Assembly: GCA_934215475.1 (NCBI GenBank)
Contig: CAKPZY010000042.1
Location: 1 to 15,220, forward strand
Direction of reading: 5' to 3'
Origin: an uncultured Ligilactobacillus sp.
Lineage (GTDB): Bacteria; Bacillota; Bacilli; Lactobacillales; Lactobacillaceae
Length of the DNA: 15,220 nt
Positions within the stretch are counted from its first letter, which is position 1. Each line of letters starts with the position of its first letter. Of this stretch, positions 14,919 to 15,220 are shown one piece after another. A program made the position numbers and the translations under genes. The notes below the pieces were generated by a model that did not search any database, was not told where the DNA came from, and saw only the letters and a program-made list of their open reading frames with translations.

Positions 14919-15220
14919 TTGAGTATCCAATAATACTTCTCCATTCTTTTAGCAGATACGCAAGCATCCAACAATACTTCTCTATTCTTTTAGCAGATAC
15001 TCAAGTATCCAACAATACTTCTCTATTCTTTTGGCAGATACTCATGTATCCAACAATAATCCTCCATTCTTTTAGCAGATACTTAAGTATCCAACAATAC
15101 TTCTCTATTCTTTTAGCAGATACTTAAGTATCCAACAATACTCCTCCATTCTTTTAGCAGATACTCAAGTATCCAACAACACTTCTCCATTCTTTTAGCA
15201 GATACTTAAGTATCCAACAA
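14919..15220. repeat. 41-bp tandem repeat array with palindromic junctions
   Basis: Seven full units begin at 14919, 14960, 15001, 15042, 15083, 15124 and 15165, and 15 bases of an eighth begin at 15206 at the window edge. The period is exactly 41 with only substitutions, no gaps. A typical unit starts TTAAGTATCCAACAATACTT and ends TTTTAGCAGATAC. The junction GATACTTAAGTATC is a perfect 14-bp palindrome at 15078-15091, 15119-15132 and 15201-15214 and imperfect at the others. AAGTAT can also pair with ATACTT inside the unit across CCAACA. As 41 is not a multiple of 3 and each unit holds stops on both strands, the array is non-coding. The end facing the phosphatases is the most diverged (units 1 and 2). 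Total array length is unknown. Confidence 0.97.

Noticed and set aside
14919..15220. CRISPR array
   Set aside because: The copies abut directly: the whole 41-bp unit repeats, with no unique spacers between repeats and no cas genes in the window.
14919..15220. Repetitive protein-coding region
   Set aside because: The period is not a multiple of three and every frame on both strands meets stops within about two units (TTTTAG forward; GCTAA and ACTTAA or ACTTGA in reverse).

Overview
The window looks like a chromosomal segment of a low-GC lactic acid bacterium, most likely family Lactobacillaceae; I cannot name the genus. The evidence is AT-rich DNA with strong AGGAG-type ribosome binding sites, and a set of genes of lactobacillar character (guaA, a type I pantothenate kinase, a HelD-type helicase, an SGNH hydrolase and tandem histidine phosphatases), separated by Rho-independent terminators.

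Region 1 (about 1-5047) is accessory. It holds the possible tail of a rightward gene, two leftward alpha/beta hydrolases of the hormone-sensitive-lipase type (both predicted to be anchored in the membrane with the catalytic domain outside), a divergent MerR-family regulator, and a leftward GH43-like glycosidase whose base composition is clearly richer in GC than its neighbours. The best regulatory signal here is a pair of near-identical promoters of MerR type, with -35 and -10 boxes 20 bp apart over a dyad. One lies in the merR/hydrolase divergent region. The other lies about 2 kb away, upstream of the glycosidase. Together they suggest a small MerR regulon linking surface esterases to an intracellular glycosidase. 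The region ends at the 3' side of guaA, a well-known integration site for genomic islands. No integrase gene or clear attachment-site duplication is present in the window.

Region 2 (5048-11066) is housekeeping: guaA (GMP synthetase) and coaA (pantothenate kinase), each leftward with its own promoter, then a divergent SGNH hydrolase with a hairpin-rich leader. The SGNH gene converges on a helD gene and shares a strong bidirectional terminator with it.

Region 3 (11479-14833) runs rightward: a CPA2-type cation/proton antiporter with a C-terminal RCK-like module whose nucleotide-binding glycine motif is degenerate, then two tandem paralogous histidine phosphatases that probably form an operon ending at a good terminator.

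Region 4 (14919 to the window end) is a non-coding tandem array with an exact 41-bp period: seven full copies and a partial eighth that runs off the edge. Each unit junction is a palindrome, and each unit can form two competing hairpins. This array and the MerR twin promoters are the most interesting features I found. I did not find a defence system, CRISPR array, IS element, tRNA or rRNA.
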